From: Crossiella sp. S99.2
Lineage (GTDB): Bacteria; Actinomycetota; Actinomycetes; Mycobacteriales; Pseudonocardiaceae
DNA: 64,000 nt
Assembly (NCBI RefSeq): GCF_023094165.1
Contig: NZ_JALMDK010000002.1
Coordinates: 199,541-263,540 of the forward strand
Direction: 5' to 3'
The notes beneath the pieces are model-generated. The model was not told the DNA's origin, searched no databases, and worked only from the letters and a program-made list of their open reading frames with translations. Shown here piece by piece: positions 27,106 to 35,206 of the stretch; within the stretch, counting starts at the first letter, position 1, and each line of letters starts with the position of its first letter. A program made the position numbers and the translations under genes.

Positions 27106-28338
27106 ATGACAGCGCTATCCCGACGTGTGCTGCTCACCGGAGCGGCGGCGACCGCCGGAGCACTGGCCATGCAGCCAGGTGCGGCGCTGGCCGCCGCGGG
27201 CGCTCCGGCCGAACAAGCCTTCGCGCCGAACCCGGCCCGGCTGCGCCAGACCCTGGACTACGCGGTGGCCAAACTGCGCCAGACCGCGCCGACCGTGGCC
27301 ACCTTCCCCGAGGAGACCAAGTTCGAGAAGTGGATCCCGGTCAACGACGGCGGCTGGGTCGGCGGGTTCTGGCCGGGCCTGCTGTGGCTGGGGTTCGTGG
27401 ACAGCCGCGACCCGCAGTTCGAGAAGTGGGCCAGGGAGGCCGCGCTGCGGCTGACCCCGCGCATCCCGGACACCGGCACCCATGACATGGGCTTCCTGTT
27501 CTACCCGTCCTGGGTGACCGCCTACCGGCTCACCGGGGAGGCGGCCTGGCGGGACGGCGCGGTGCGCGCGGCGGAGTCGCTGAGCAAGCGGTACAACACC
27601 GCGGGCAAGTTCATCCGGGCCTGGGGTTCGCTGGGCTCCACCGGCAACGCGGGCCGCACCATCATCGACACGATGATGAACCTGGACCTGATGTTCTGGG
27701 CCACCGAGGTCACCGGGGACGGCAAGTACGCCGACATCGCGGCCAACCACGCCCGCACCACGATCAAGCACTTCATCCGCCCGGACGGCTCGACCCCGCA
27801 CGTGTTCGACTTCGACCCGGTCAGCGGCACCGCGGTGGGCCCGAACACGGTGCAGGGCTACAGCCCCACCTCGACCTGGGCCCGCGGCCAGGCCTGGGGC
27901 ATCTACGGTTTCGCCACCACCTACCGCCGCACCGGCGACCGCCAGTTCCTGAACGCGGCGACCCGGATGGCCGACCACATTCTGCCCTACCTGGCGGAGA
28001 GCCCGGTCCCGATCTGGGACTACCGCTCCCCGTTGGCGCCCCACGACATCCGCGACTCCTCGGCCGGCGCGATCACCGCGTGCGGGCTGCTGGACCTGGC
28101 CAAGATCACCGGCAACGCCCGGTACCAGACCACCGCGCTGACCGTGCTGGACGCGCTGTCCCGCACCTGCCTCACCACCAGGTCCGACCGGCATGACGCG
28201 GTGCTGGCCCGCGGCACCAAGAACCGCAGGGCGGAGAACGGCATCGAGGTGTCGCTGCCCTACGGCGACTACTACCTGATGGAGGCCATCCTCCGGGTGC
28301 TCAAGCCCAGGGAGATCGCCAAGGCCATCGGCCTCTGA
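27106..28338 (+). CDS. Unsaturated glucuronyl hydrolase, GH88, Tat-exported
   Basis: 410 aa. A twin-arginine signal (SRRVLL, then a hydrophobic stretch and ALAAAG) suggests export folded. GH88 features are GTHDMGFLF and IIDTMMNLDLMFW, which carry the two catalytic aspartates used to hydrate the vinyl ether of unsaturated uronates. It releases unsaturated uronic acid from disaccharides made by polysaccharide lyases, feeding KduI. It lies 65 bp after the permease gene, probably in one operon. Confidence 0.88.
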   Translation: MTALSRRVLLTGAAATAGALAMQPGAALAAAGAPAEQAFAPNPARLRQTLDYAVAKLRQTAPTVATFPEETKFEKWIPVNDGGWVGGFWPGLLWLGFVDSRDPQFEKWAREAALRLTPRIPDTGTHDMGFLFYPSWVTAYRLTGEAAWRDGAVRAAESLSKRYNTAGKFIRAWGSLGSTGNAGRTIIDTMMNLDLMFWATEVTGDGKYADIAANHARTTIKHFIRPDGSTPHVFDFDPVSGTAVGPNTVQGYSPTSTWARGQAWGIYGFATTYRRTGDRQFLNAATRMADHILPYLAESPVPIWDYRSPLAPHDIRDSSAGAITACGLLDLAKITGNARYQTTALTVLDALSRTCLTTRSDRHDAVLARGTKNRRAENGIEVSLPYGDYYLMEAILRVLKPREIAKAIGL

Positions 28339-28360
28339 GCCACCGGATCGCGTTGCCCCG

Positions 28361-29752
28361 TCAGCCGCGCTGGCGGCGGCGGGGCAGCGCGGCCACCACG
28401 ATCACCCCGCACAGCAACAGGATCATCCCGGTCCACAGCAGCGGCACGGTCTGGTACGCGGCGCTGGTGTAGGCCAGCGGCGGCGGCTTCTCCTTGCCCT
28501 GCGGCGCGGGTGCGGGCGCGGGCCCAGGCGAACTCGGCGCGGGCGTGATCGCCTTGCACACATACCCACCCGCGGGCGCCGCGGCCCGAACCACCTGTTC
28601 TCCCAACGAGATCTGCACCAGCGAGGTCGGCAAACCGGGCAGCTTCAACGCATCCGTGGGCAGCAGCTGCAGATCCAGCAGCCGGGCCACCGCGCCCACC
28701 GCCGCCCCGTCCCGCTTCTCGTTCACCTGCGCGATGGACAGCCGCAACACGCCGATGTCCAACAGCTTCAAGGCATCCGCCCCCGGCAACGGCCCGCTCA
28801 CCGGCACATCCAGCTTCGGCGCGGCCGCGTCCAACTTGCCGAGTTCCTTGCCGCCACGGGAAACCCGCAACACCGGCGCCTCGTACTTCACCGTCGAGGT
28901 CTTCGCGTCCCCGGTCGAGGTCGCCACCAGCTTCGGCGCGCTGACCACATCGATCCGCACCTCGCCAGGTGTCCCGGCCAGCAACTGGATGCTCGCCACC
29001 TGCACCGTGGACGTGGCCTGCACCGCTTTCCCTTGCCGCCCAGGCACATCCACCAGCCGCACGGTCGAGCGCGCGCTCAGCGTGTCCGGCAACCGCAACA
29101 GCGACCCGCCGTTCAACAGCCCCGGAATAGCAGGCAGCACGTTCACCGCCGACAAACTCGCCAGCGAGGTCCGCGAGTCCGCGATCGGCTCCACACAGGG
29201 CCCCAGCTTCTCATCCCACCGGGCATGCACACTGCCCTGCAACAACCCCAGCTTGACCAGCGCGTCCAATGGCGAGGCCGGCGGCGTCAACCCACCGGAG
29301 AGCGGCTCCGGATTGTCCGGAATCGCCAACTGCGCCAACGATCCCGGCAGCCGGGGCGCCCGCCCGTTCACCGCGAACCCGAACGGCGAGGACTCCGCGA
29401 TGGCCCGCTCGAAGGACTGCACCGCCTGCGAGTTCACCTGCGCCGAAGCCAGCCCCAGCCCCAGTTCCCCGGCAGCCTGCTTGGGCAACTTCTTCTCGTC
29501 CTCATCGGTCAGCCCAGGCGAGTTCGTCTGCACCGCCCCCGGCAACACCCGGATGATCCCCAGCCCGGTCCCGGCATCGGCCACCAGCGGCGGGAACTTC
29601 GGCGCGTTCGGATCACTGATCCCAGGCCCATTCGGATCCACCGGCGAGGGCACCGGCGTGGTCGGCGGCGGCGCCGCCCCGGCCACCGGCCCCAGCGCGA
29701 GCAACACAACAGCAGGCACAGCACAAACAACGGCTAGGCGGCGTGCACGCAT
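28361..29752 (-). CDS. Secreted, C-terminally anchored protein of unknown function
   Basis: 463 aa from ATG 29752 (GGAGGG upstream). Signal peptide to about residue 27. A long beta-rich ectodomain with two cysteines (GPCVEP, GYVCKA), then a Pro-rich stalk and a C-terminal membrane helix (LLWTGMILLLCGVIVVAAL) followed by an RRRQRG tail, so it is probably anchored at the outer face of the membrane. No family was recognised. It converges on the GH88 gene with a short gap. Confidence 0.68.
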   Translation of the reverse strand: MRARRLAVVCAVPAVVLLALGPVAGAAPPPTTPVPSPVDPNGPGISDPNAPKFPPLVADAGTGLGIIRVLPGAVQTNSPGLTDEDEKKLPKQAAGELGLGLASAQVNSQAVQSFERAIAESSPFGFAVNGRAPRLPGSLAQLAIPDNPEPLSGGLTPPASPLDALVKLGLLQGSVHARWDEKLGPCVEPIADSRTSLASLSAVNVLPAIPGLLNGGSLLRLPDTLSARSTVRLVDVPGRQGKAVQATSTVQVASIQLLAGTPGEVRIDVVSAPKLVATSTGDAKTSTVKYEAPVLRVSRGGKELGKLDAAAPKLDVPVSGPLPGADALKLLDIGVLRLSIAQVNEKRDGAAVGAVARLLDLQLLPTDALKLPGLPTSLVQISLGEQVVRAAAPAGGYVCKAITPAPSSPGPAPAPAPQGKEKPPPLAYTSAAYQTVPLLWTGMILLLCGVIVVAALPRRRQRG

Positions 29753-29920
29753 CAGGCCGGGCCCTCCTCGTGGTGTCACGGGCGATCCGGTCGGTGAGAC
29801 CGGCGTCACGCATGGCCTAACGAGACGGGTACCAACGGGTAACGCGGCGTACCGCTTTCGCTGGCCGCCGGGCCGGGTTTGGGGAGGCAGGCGAGCTACC
29901 GCTAGACTCTGTCGCGTCTC

Positions 29921-29996
29921 GCCGCCTTAGCTCAGCCGGTAGAGCAACACACTCGTAATGTGTAGGTCAGGGGTTCGATTCCCCTAGGCGGCTCCA
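29921..29996 (+). tRNA. tRNA-Thr (anticodon CGT)
   Basis: A complete cloverleaf: acceptor stem GCCGCCT/AGGCGGC, D-arm with AGCTCAGCCGGTAGAG, anticodon stem ACACA/TGTGT with anticodon CGT at 29954-29956, TTCGATTC T-loop, and an encoded CCA. It reads ACG codons. The prophage integrase lies just downstream, so the 3' end is the likely integration target, kept intact by the element. Confidence 0.97.
29970..29996. other. Probable attL core at the 3' end of tRNA-Thr
   Basis: The T-arm and acceptor 3' strand of the tRNA, the usual crossover identity block for tyrosine integrases that use tRNA genes. No second copy was seen up to 64000, so attR must lie beyond the window. Exact borders cannot be set without it. 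Confidence 0.5.
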
Positions 29997-30001
29997 CCAG
30001 G

Positions 30002-30037
30002 AAACCGCAGGTCACCGCGTGTGACCTGCGGTTTTTT
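30002..30037. terminator. Terminator between tRNA-Thr and integrase
   Basis: A perfect 14-bp stem (30002-30015 with 30021-30034), a 5-nt loop and a run of six T on the plus strand. It ends transcription of the tRNA and can also end the leftward integrase transcript. Confidence 0.9.
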
Positions 30038-30040
30038 GTG

Positions 30041-31621
30041 TCATGCGACCTGCTCGGCGACCTCGGCAGGGAGGGTATCTGCGGGATGTCCGGCCGAAGT
30101 CTGGCCGAGTGTCCCAGCTTTGGCCTTCCGAGCCAGCGGGATGAGCTGCGCGGACGCTTCGGCCGCCGCACGCGCCAGCTCCGGCAGAACGCTCTGGTAG
30201 ATGTCCCTGGTGATGGCCTCGGAGCTGTGGCCCAGCGTCTCCTGCACGACCTTGATGTCGACACCGGCCGCCAGCATGACCGTAGCGGCGCAGTGACGCA
30301 GGTCATGGAAACGAATCGGCGGCAGGCCGGACAACACGACCAGACGCTCGAACTCTTCGGTTAGCCAACCGGGATGAATCCATGAGCCGTCTTCCTGGGT
30401 GAAGACGCAACCGGTGTCGATCCAGGCATCGCCCCACGCCGCTCGCTCCGCCTGCTGCCGTTCGAGGTGGCCGCAAAGGACGGTCCCGGTGTCCGTGTCC
30501 AGCGCGACGATACGTTCGCCAGCGTTGGTCTTCGGCGCGGAGGTCTGAAGGTTGGCCCACTCGGTGTAGACGATCTGGGTGTCCACGACTAGACCGAGGT
30601 TTTCGAGATCCAGGTTCGCCGTCGGCAGGCCGCACACCTCACCACGGCGGAGACCGCGGAGGGTGACCAAGTGGAAGAGTGCGTACAGCCGGTGCTCGGC
30701 GACGAAGTCCAGGAACTGACCGATCAGCGTTGGCGTCCATACCATCACCGGGCTGGGCTTGAGTCCGGTACGACGCCACTCCGCGATACGACCCGGGGTC
30801 CACACCAACGCCTTCGGCTTGGCCGCCGGTCCGAGCTTGATGTGTGCAGCCGCATTGAACGAGATGGCCTGCTGCGCGATGAACTCATTCAGTGCAGCAC
30901 GTAGGGAAGCGCGAATGCGGTGCTGCGTGGCGCGACGGGTTGGGCGGCGAAAGGGAGGAAGGGCAATGAGCTGTTCAGCAAGCGCCTTCTTTTCGGCGCG
31001 GGTCTTTGCCGACTTGCGGCGCTCCTGGACTTGGCGACGCAGGGCGTTCGTTTCTACGATGCTATCGTTGGTCTCGTCGATGCGGGTGAACATGGTGTGC
31101 AGGTCGTCCACGCTCAGGAGCTTCGGGTCAATATGGCCGAGGTGCGGCTTGAGGTGGTTGCGGACTTCCCGCTCATATTGCGCCCAGGCGGTGTCGCGAA
31201 TGTTGCCCTTTTTCTGCTTTAGCCATTTGTCGAGCAATTCGCCAACGGTGTGGATATCCTTCGCCAGGTGGCGAGTGGCGAGGTCCTGCTTGGTCTTCTC
31301 GAAATCGGGGATTTCGGAGGTTCTGGAACTTGCTACTTGGGCGAGCAAGGCTGAGATTTTCTCGCGCCCTTCGTGGTCGCTGTCCTTCGGGATCGACAGC
31401 AACGCGCGTACCTGATCGAGAACCTTCTGTGCTTCCGTAGAGCTTTTGAATCCGGAGCGGCGGAAACGTCGCCGACTGCCGTCCACCGTGGGTGCGACCT
31501 CTTGGGTAACTGTCCAGAGCCCGTGGTCACGCCGCTTGAGCTTCGGGCAAGCGGTGCCATACTTGTTCTGTGTTCCTGGCTTTCGGCAGGCACACTCACG
31601 CTTAACGCTCCCGGCCTTCAC
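30041..31621 (-). CDS. Tyrosine integrase
   Basis: 526 aa. Catalyses site-specific recombination between phage and host att sites. The catalytic set is complete: Arg in LRGLRRGE, Lys in PKTNAGER, HDLRH, LGHSS and the nucleophile Tyr in RDIYQS. The N-terminus has four cysteines (CACRKPGTQ, then TACP) in a possible zinc ribbon, followed by an arm-binding and a core-binding domain with a charged coiled coil. GTG 31621; the gene ends 45 bp from the tRNA. Confidence 0.93.
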   Translation of the reverse strand: MKAGSVKRECACRKPGTQNKYGTACPKLKRRDHGLWTVTQEVAPTVDGSRRRFRRSGFKSSTEAQKVLDQVRALLSIPKDSDHEGREKISALLAQVASSRTSEIPDFEKTKQDLATRHLAKDIHTVGELLDKWLKQKKGNIRDTAWAQYEREVRNHLKPHLGHIDPKLLSVDDLHTMFTRIDETNDSIVETNALRRQVQERRKSAKTRAEKKALAEQLIALPPFRRPTRRATQHRIRASLRAALNEFIAQQAISFNAAAHIKLGPAAKPKALVWTPGRIAEWRRTGLKPSPVMVWTPTLIGQFLDFVAEHRLYALFHLVTLRGLRRGEVCGLPTANLDLENLGLVVDTQIVYTEWANLQTSAPKTNAGERIVALDTDTGTVLCGHLERQQAERAAWGDAWIDTGCVFTQEDGSWIHPGWLTEEFERLVVLSGLPPIRFHDLRHCAATVMLAAGVDIKVVQETLGHSSEAITRDIYQSVLPELARAAAEASAQLIPLARKAKAGTLGQTSAGHPADTLPAEVAEQVA

Positions 31622-31646
31622 TAACGCCTACTTTCATGCGGGACTG

Positions 31647-31663
31647 GTCGGCAGACTGCCGAC
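31647..31663. promoter_or_regulatory. 17-bp palindrome upstream of integrase
   Basis: GTCGGCAGACTGCCGAC is a perfect inverted repeat around a central A, in the 155-bp gap between excisionase and integrase. It could be an operator or an accessory recombination site. Confidence 0.5.
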
Positions 31664-31776
31664 GGCCGTCGAACACACTGGACTTATCCACCTTCGAGCG
31701 ATGTGTAGGTCGCGTCAATGAAACCGCAAGAAATACCCGCGTTGTCGAGGTGGTCGCTCGCCGGAGTTGGGCGAGT

Positions 31777-32001
31777 TCAGTCCGTAGGCTTGCCGTCGGG
31801 GCTTTCGAGGAGTCGGCGAAGGTCAGAGGTGATTACTCGATACGACTTTCCAAGTCGAAGCACCTTGACTGGCATTTCTCCGCGTTTCGCCAGTGTGTAA
31901 GCCGTGGTTCGACCGATTCCTAGCGCTCGGGCTGCGGTGAGAAGATCGACGGTGACCGGAAGGCTTGATAGCTCAACTTCGTCGATTCCATCCTGTGGCA
32001 A
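31777..32001 (-). CDS. Excisionase-type HTH protein
   Basis: 74 aa from TTG 32001 (AAGGAA eight bases upstream). An in-frame ATG at 32052 lies inside the upstream terminator hairpin and lacks a ribosome binding site. A MerR/AlpA-like winged helix: LLTAARALGIGRTTAYTLAKRGEM then RLGKSYRVITSDLRRLL. Such proteins bend att DNA and direct excision. It sits next to the integrase, as usual for xis. Confidence 0.75.
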   Translation of the reverse strand: MPQDGIDEVELSSLPVTVDLLTAARALGIGRTTAYTLAKRGEMPVKVLRLGKSYRVITSDLRRLLESPDGKPTD

Positions 32002-32043
32002 AGGCGAGGTTCCTTGGTTTGGGTTGGGCAGGAAAAGAAAAGA

Positions 32044-32077
32044 TGTGGGCATCCCGGCGAATCGCGGGATGCCCACA
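32044..32077 (-). terminator. Rho-independent terminator after the lysis genes
   Basis: A perfect 13-bp stem (32044-32056 with 32065-32077), an 8-nt loop and, on the minus strand, a T-rich tail (TCTTTTCTTTT). It ends the leftward late transcript and separates it from xis/int. Confidence 0.88.
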
Positions 32078-32091
32078 CCTAGAGGTTCTTC

Positions 32092-32355
32092 TTAGTCGGC
32101 GACCTCTGCCGGATGCGCGGCCAGCGGACGGCCGTCGTCATTGCGCGGATCGCTGGTGGGCGTGACCTTGCGTTCGCCGACCACGACCAGGCCGAAGACG
32201 CCCAGCAGCACGACCACGGCGTTGATCACGCCGGTGGTCGCGGAGCCCTGCACTTCGGTGAGCAGGCCGCTACCGACCAGACCGGCCACCAGGGCGGTCA
32301 GGCCGCCGACGATGGAACCGATGGTGCGCAGCGGGCGGGGACGGGTGTCGTTCAG
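32092..32355 (-). CDS. Holin-like two-helix membrane protein
   Basis: 87 aa from CTG 32355, which has AAGGGAG five bases upstream; the GTG at 32391 lacks any ribosome binding site. Two hydrophobic helices (TIGSIVGGLTALVAGLVGSG and INAVVVLLGVFGLVVVG) with a short turn and a charged C-terminal tail fit a small class II holin. Close to the endolysin gene. The function is inferred from topology and position. Confidence 0.68.
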   Translation of the reverse strand: MNDTRPRPLRTIGSIVGGLTALVAGLVGSGLLTEVQGSATTGVINAVVVLLGVFGLVVVGERKVTPTSDPRNDDGRPLAAHPAEVAD

Positions 32356-32411
32356 GTGTTCTCCCTTGGTGTTGTGGCCGGTGCTGGTCACCGGCCGACG
32401 GATGGGTTCGG

Positions 32412-32537
32412 CTAGTCGCGGTAGGCCAGCTCTTCGAGTCCGGCCCGGACCTGTTCGTCCGCGCGGATGAACCAGAGCACGGCCCGGCGGACGTAGTAGG
32501 CGACGGCGAGGGCGGCGACGATGATCAGGACGCGCAT
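32412..32537 (-). CDS. Small single-helix membrane protein
   Basis: 41 aa. ATG 32537 has a strong GGAGG seven bases upstream, and the gene begins two bases after the endolysin stop. One N-terminal membrane helix (VLIIVAALAVAYYV) and a charged tail (RADEQVRAGLEEL). It could be a second holin or a lysis regulator. Too small to recognise by family. Confidence 0.62.
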   Translation of the reverse strand: MRVLIIVAALAVAYYVRRAVLWFIRADEQVRAGLEELAYRD

Positions 32538-32539
32538 GG

Positions 32540-33427
32540 TCAGCCTCCGTGTAGGTAGCGCCACGTCGCCGGACCGGTGATCCCGTCGACGGCCAGGTTG
32601 GCGCGGCCCTGCATGAACCTGACGCGGTTCGCGGTGGCCGGGCCGTAGATGCCGTCCTCGGCCAGCCGGTCCATGCCCGGGTACCAGCGGTTCAGGATCT
32701 GCTGGAGATAGGTCACGGCCTGCCCGCGGGCGCCGAGCTTGAGCAGCGGACGGTCCTGCGGGGGCGGGCCTTCCTGGGCGCGGTCCAGCTCGGCCCAGGT
32801 CTTCGGACCGACGATGCCATCGGCGACTAGGCCCCGGGCGCGCTGGAAACCCCGCACGGCCTCGGCGGTCTTGGGGCCGAAAATTCCGTCCGGGGCCACC
32901 CCCAGGCGCGTCTGCACCAGGCGGACATCGTCCCCGCGCACACCCTCGCGAAGGATCCGCCGGCCGCCAGCAGGTGGCGGGTGTCCACCCTGGATCCGGT
33001 CGACCAGCGCCAGGGCGGCCGAGCGGGTCAGGATGACTTCGAGGTGCATCTCGTCGCGCCGCCCCGAGTAGTCCCCACCCCACCGCAGTCCGTACTTGCG
33101 GGCGATAGCGCGGATGCGGCTGGCCTGGGCGGCTGAGACGGTGCCGACGCGGCCGAGCGGGTGCTTCGGGGCGTTGAGGTCGATCGCGATTCCGGCCGAG
33201 TGGAACGACGGGGTGGAGCCGCCGACGACGTTGCGGTAGGCGTAGCCCCAGCACCAGCCGGGCGTCAGCGGTTCGACGTCGCGGTGCCATTCCGCGGCCG
33301 CGCCGATGAGCAGGGGGGCGATCTCGGAGCGGACCGGCAGGGCCACGGAGGTACCGGGAACGGTGTAGGTGCGGATGCCGATGGCGTTGCGGTCGGGGCT
33401 GACGGTGAAGCCGTTGATGTCAGGCAA
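32540..33427 (-). CDS. Endolysin: M15 peptidase with two peptidoglycan-binding domains
   Basis: 295 aa from TTG 33427 (GGAAGGA upstream, overlapping the previous stop). Residues 30-145 form a VanY/D-Ala-D-Ala peptidase-type domain with the zinc ligands in FHSAGIAIDLN and EMHLEV. Two PG-binding repeats follow (VRLVQTRLGVAPDGIFGPKT and YLQQILNRWYPG with DGIYGPAT). It degrades host cell wall at lysis. No signal peptide, so release depends on a holin. Confidence 0.88.
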   Translation of the reverse strand: MPDINGFTVSPDRNAIGIRTYTVPGTSVALPVRSEIAPLLIGAAAEWHRDVEPLTPGWCWGYAYRNVVGGSTPSFHSAGIAIDLNAPKHPLGRVGTVSAAQASRIRAIARKYGLRWGGDYSGRRDEMHLEVILTRSAALALVDRIQGGHPPPAGGRRILREGVRGDDVRLVQTRLGVAPDGIFGPKTAEAVRGFQRARGLVADGIVGPKTWAELDRAQEGPPPQDRPLLKLGARGQAVTYLQQILNRWYPGMDRLAEDGIYGPATANRVRFMQGRANLAVDGITGPATWRYLHGG

Positions 33428-33542
33428 TGGCGTGTCCTTCCAGCCAGTCTGCCGGGGGTTCCGGCGCTGGTTCGGTGCTCTCGATCAGCTCGACCGGCGC
33501 GGGCAGCTCCAGGTCGGCGGGGTCGGGTTCGGGCGTGGACAG
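33420..33542 (-). CDS. Small acidic Pro-rich protein of the lysis region
   Basis: 40 aa from CTG 33542, seven bases after GGAGG; the in-frame ATGs upstream lie within the preceding gene. Acidic and Pro-rich (TPEPDPADLELPAP). The stop overlaps the endolysin start, so its translation probably couples to endolysin. No function can be assigned. Confidence 0.5.
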   Translation of the reverse strand: MSTPEPDPADLELPAPVELIESTEPAPEPPADWLEGHAIA

Positions 33543-33573
33543 GGGTGGGCCTCCTGTGTTGGTGGGTGGGGAA

Positions 33574-33906
33574 TCAGCGGGCGCGGGCTGCGGTGGCCTC
33601 GCGGTCCTCGGCCTCGCGGCGGCGCTTGCGTTCGGCATCGAGGGTCTTTTCGAGTTCGGCAAGGCGGCGTTCGAGTTCGGCGATCCGGATGCGCAGCGCG
33701 CTGAGGTCGTCGGCGTGGGTGGTGCGCGCCGTGCTGAGCGCGGCCGTGTGCTCTGCCTCGCGGGCGGCCAGCGCGGACAGGTAGTCGGTCCGGTCGGCGC
33801 GGGCGGCCTCGAAGAGCCGGTGATGGGCGGTCAGCAGGTAGCCGACGGCGATGACCAGCGCACCGGCCACGCCGAGGGTGGGGAGCTGGGATAGATCCAA
33901 TGTCAC
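33574..33906 (-). CDS. Membrane-anchored coiled-coil protein, lysis region
   Basis: 110 aa. N-terminal membrane helix (LGVAGALVIAVGYLL), then about 75 residues of charged heptad pattern (RIRIAELERRLAELEKTLDAE) predicted to form a coiled coil. GTG 33906 with GAGAGGGG upstream. First gene of the leftward lysis cluster; it could be a holin partner or a spanin-like protein. Not recognised by family. Confidence 0.65.
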   Translation of the reverse strand: MTLDLSQLPTLGVAGALVIAVGYLLTAHHRLFEAARADRTDYLSALAAREAEHTAALSTARTTHADDLSALRIRIAELERRLAELEKTLDAERKRRREAEDREATAARAR

Positions 33907-33994
33907 CCCCTCTCACCAGCGCTTGTGCGGTTGGGGGGAGGTCTGGTAACCCGATGGTGGTGGCCGAATCGGCCGCCGTGAGAAGGGGGAAATC

Positions 33995-34411
33995 GTGGGG
34001 TGGATGCAGACCAGGGCGGCCGCGTTCCTGGCCGTCGGTGCGATGGTGCTTGCGCTGGGCGCTGGCCTGGCGGTGGCGACCGGCGGAACGCCTGAACAGG
34101 AACCGGTGACGGTCGACTACGAGCTGTCGAAGGACACCGCCACTACCGCCGTATCGAGCACGACGGGGCCGGTTGCCGTGTCGAGCACGCCCAAGGTGGC
34201 GCGTTCCGGTGAGCGGTCGGTGAAGAACGCCGTGACAAGTGCGTCGTCGCCCTTGCCGTCGTCGTCGACTTCGCAGTCAGCCGTCCAGCCGCCGCCGGAG
34301 CACGTCGTGATCACCACGTCCGGCGGAGGCTCGCATCAGCCTGCACGGTGCTTGAAGGGCGAGCGGGTCCCTGACTGCCTTGATGACGGACTCCGCAACG
34401 GCTCGGCCTGA
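33995..34411 (+). CDS. Secreted or membrane-anchored cargo protein
   Basis: 138 aa from GTG 33995 (AAGGGGGA upstream). An N-terminal hydrophobic segment (AAFLAVGAMVLALGAGLAVA) acts as signal or anchor; a Ser/Thr-rich stretch follows, and a short C-terminal CLKGERVPDCLDDG could form a disulfide loop. It is transcribed against all surrounding late genes and has its own upstream gap and downstream terminator, the layout of a lysogenically expressed moron. Confidence 0.6.
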   Translation: MGWMQTRAAAFLAVGAMVLALGAGLAVATGGTPEQEPVTVDYELSKDTATTAVSSTTGPVAVSSTPKVARSGERSVKNAVTSASSPLPSSSTSQSAVQPPPEHVVITTSGGGSHQPARCLKGERVPDCLDDGLRNGSA

Positions 34412-34429
34412 CGGCCTGTTGTTCTCACC

Positions 34430-34470
34430 GCCCTGGGGCGGCAGTCCTTTTAGGACTGCCGCCCCAGGGC
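34430..34470. terminator. Strong bidirectional terminator
   Basis: A perfect 19-bp stem (34430-34448 with 34452-34470) and a 3-nt loop, between the plus-strand cargo gene and the 3' end of a minus-strand tail gene, whose stop codon overlaps the loop. Confidence 0.9.
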
Positions 34471-35190
34471 ATCTCCAACGGAGACGCGGACTGTGCCGGT
34501 GCCGCTGACGCGCCGGGCACGCAGTTCAATGCGCACAAGATCCCGGTAGACCAGGCCAGGGAGGGAGTAAGGACCGCGGGCGTCGCGGCCGTAACCGCCG
34601 GTGGCCTGCCACTGTTGTACGGTCTGGCCGTTGATCTTGATCTCGAACTCACCGACCGTGCCCGCATCGGCCCCGGTGACCGTCCACAGCGACAGCTTGG
34701 GCTGCTGCTTGAGAACGGTCGCTTCCCATACCGCCTCGAATGCGCTGCTGGTCACCGCCGGGTAGTCCCCAACCCGGGATCGGCTGAACGGGACTGCCAT
34801 GTAGGGGCGGGCCAGACCCTGACCGTCGACTACGTCGTCGCCCAAGATCGTGTTGCCGGAGAAGTCGGAGATCGAGACGAACTGCCGGTAGTCGTCGCGG
34901 TCGGGGGCCGGGTCGAACAGGGTGATCCGCCACGCGCCACGGTCATCGGAGACCAGGAAGGCGGGTTGTGGGGTGCCGTCCGGGCGGGACAAGGTGCCGT
35001 CCAACCCGCCGATGAAGAAGTTCTCGTTCTCGTCGCTGTCCAGGGCGCGGATACCACCCAGGTTGCGCACGGTGATCCCGCCATCGGAGATGACCGCGTT
35101 GGACAGGGTGGTCCGGCTGAGTTCTTCGACTCGGGATTCCAAGCGGCGCAAGCGGCTGAGCACGTCGTCGGCGGACGGGACGAGCGGCAC
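34450..35190 (-). CDS. Putative minor tail protein
   Basis: 246 aa from GTG 35190. A short N-terminal coiled coil (DDVLSRLRRLESRVEELS), then beta-rich sequence with repeated Asp/Gly turns and a C-terminal jelly-roll-like part (EFEIKINGQTVQQWQATGGY). Last gene of the tail module; it may be a tail-tip or receptor-binding component. No specific family identified. Confidence 0.62.
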   Translation of the reverse strand: MPLVPSADDVLSRLRRLESRVEELSRTTLSNAVISDGGITVRNLGGIRALDSDENENFFIGGLDGTLSRPDGTPQPAFLVSDDRGAWRITLFDPAPDRDDYRQFVSISDFSGNTILGDDVVDGQGLARPYMAVPFSRSRVGDYPAVTSSAFEAVWEATVLKQQPKLSLWTVTGADAGTVGEFEIKINGQTVQQWQATGGYGRDARGPYSLPGLVYRDLVRIELRARRVSGTGTVRVSVGDALGRQS

Positions 35191-35206
35191 GGGACGGTTG
35201 TTCCCT

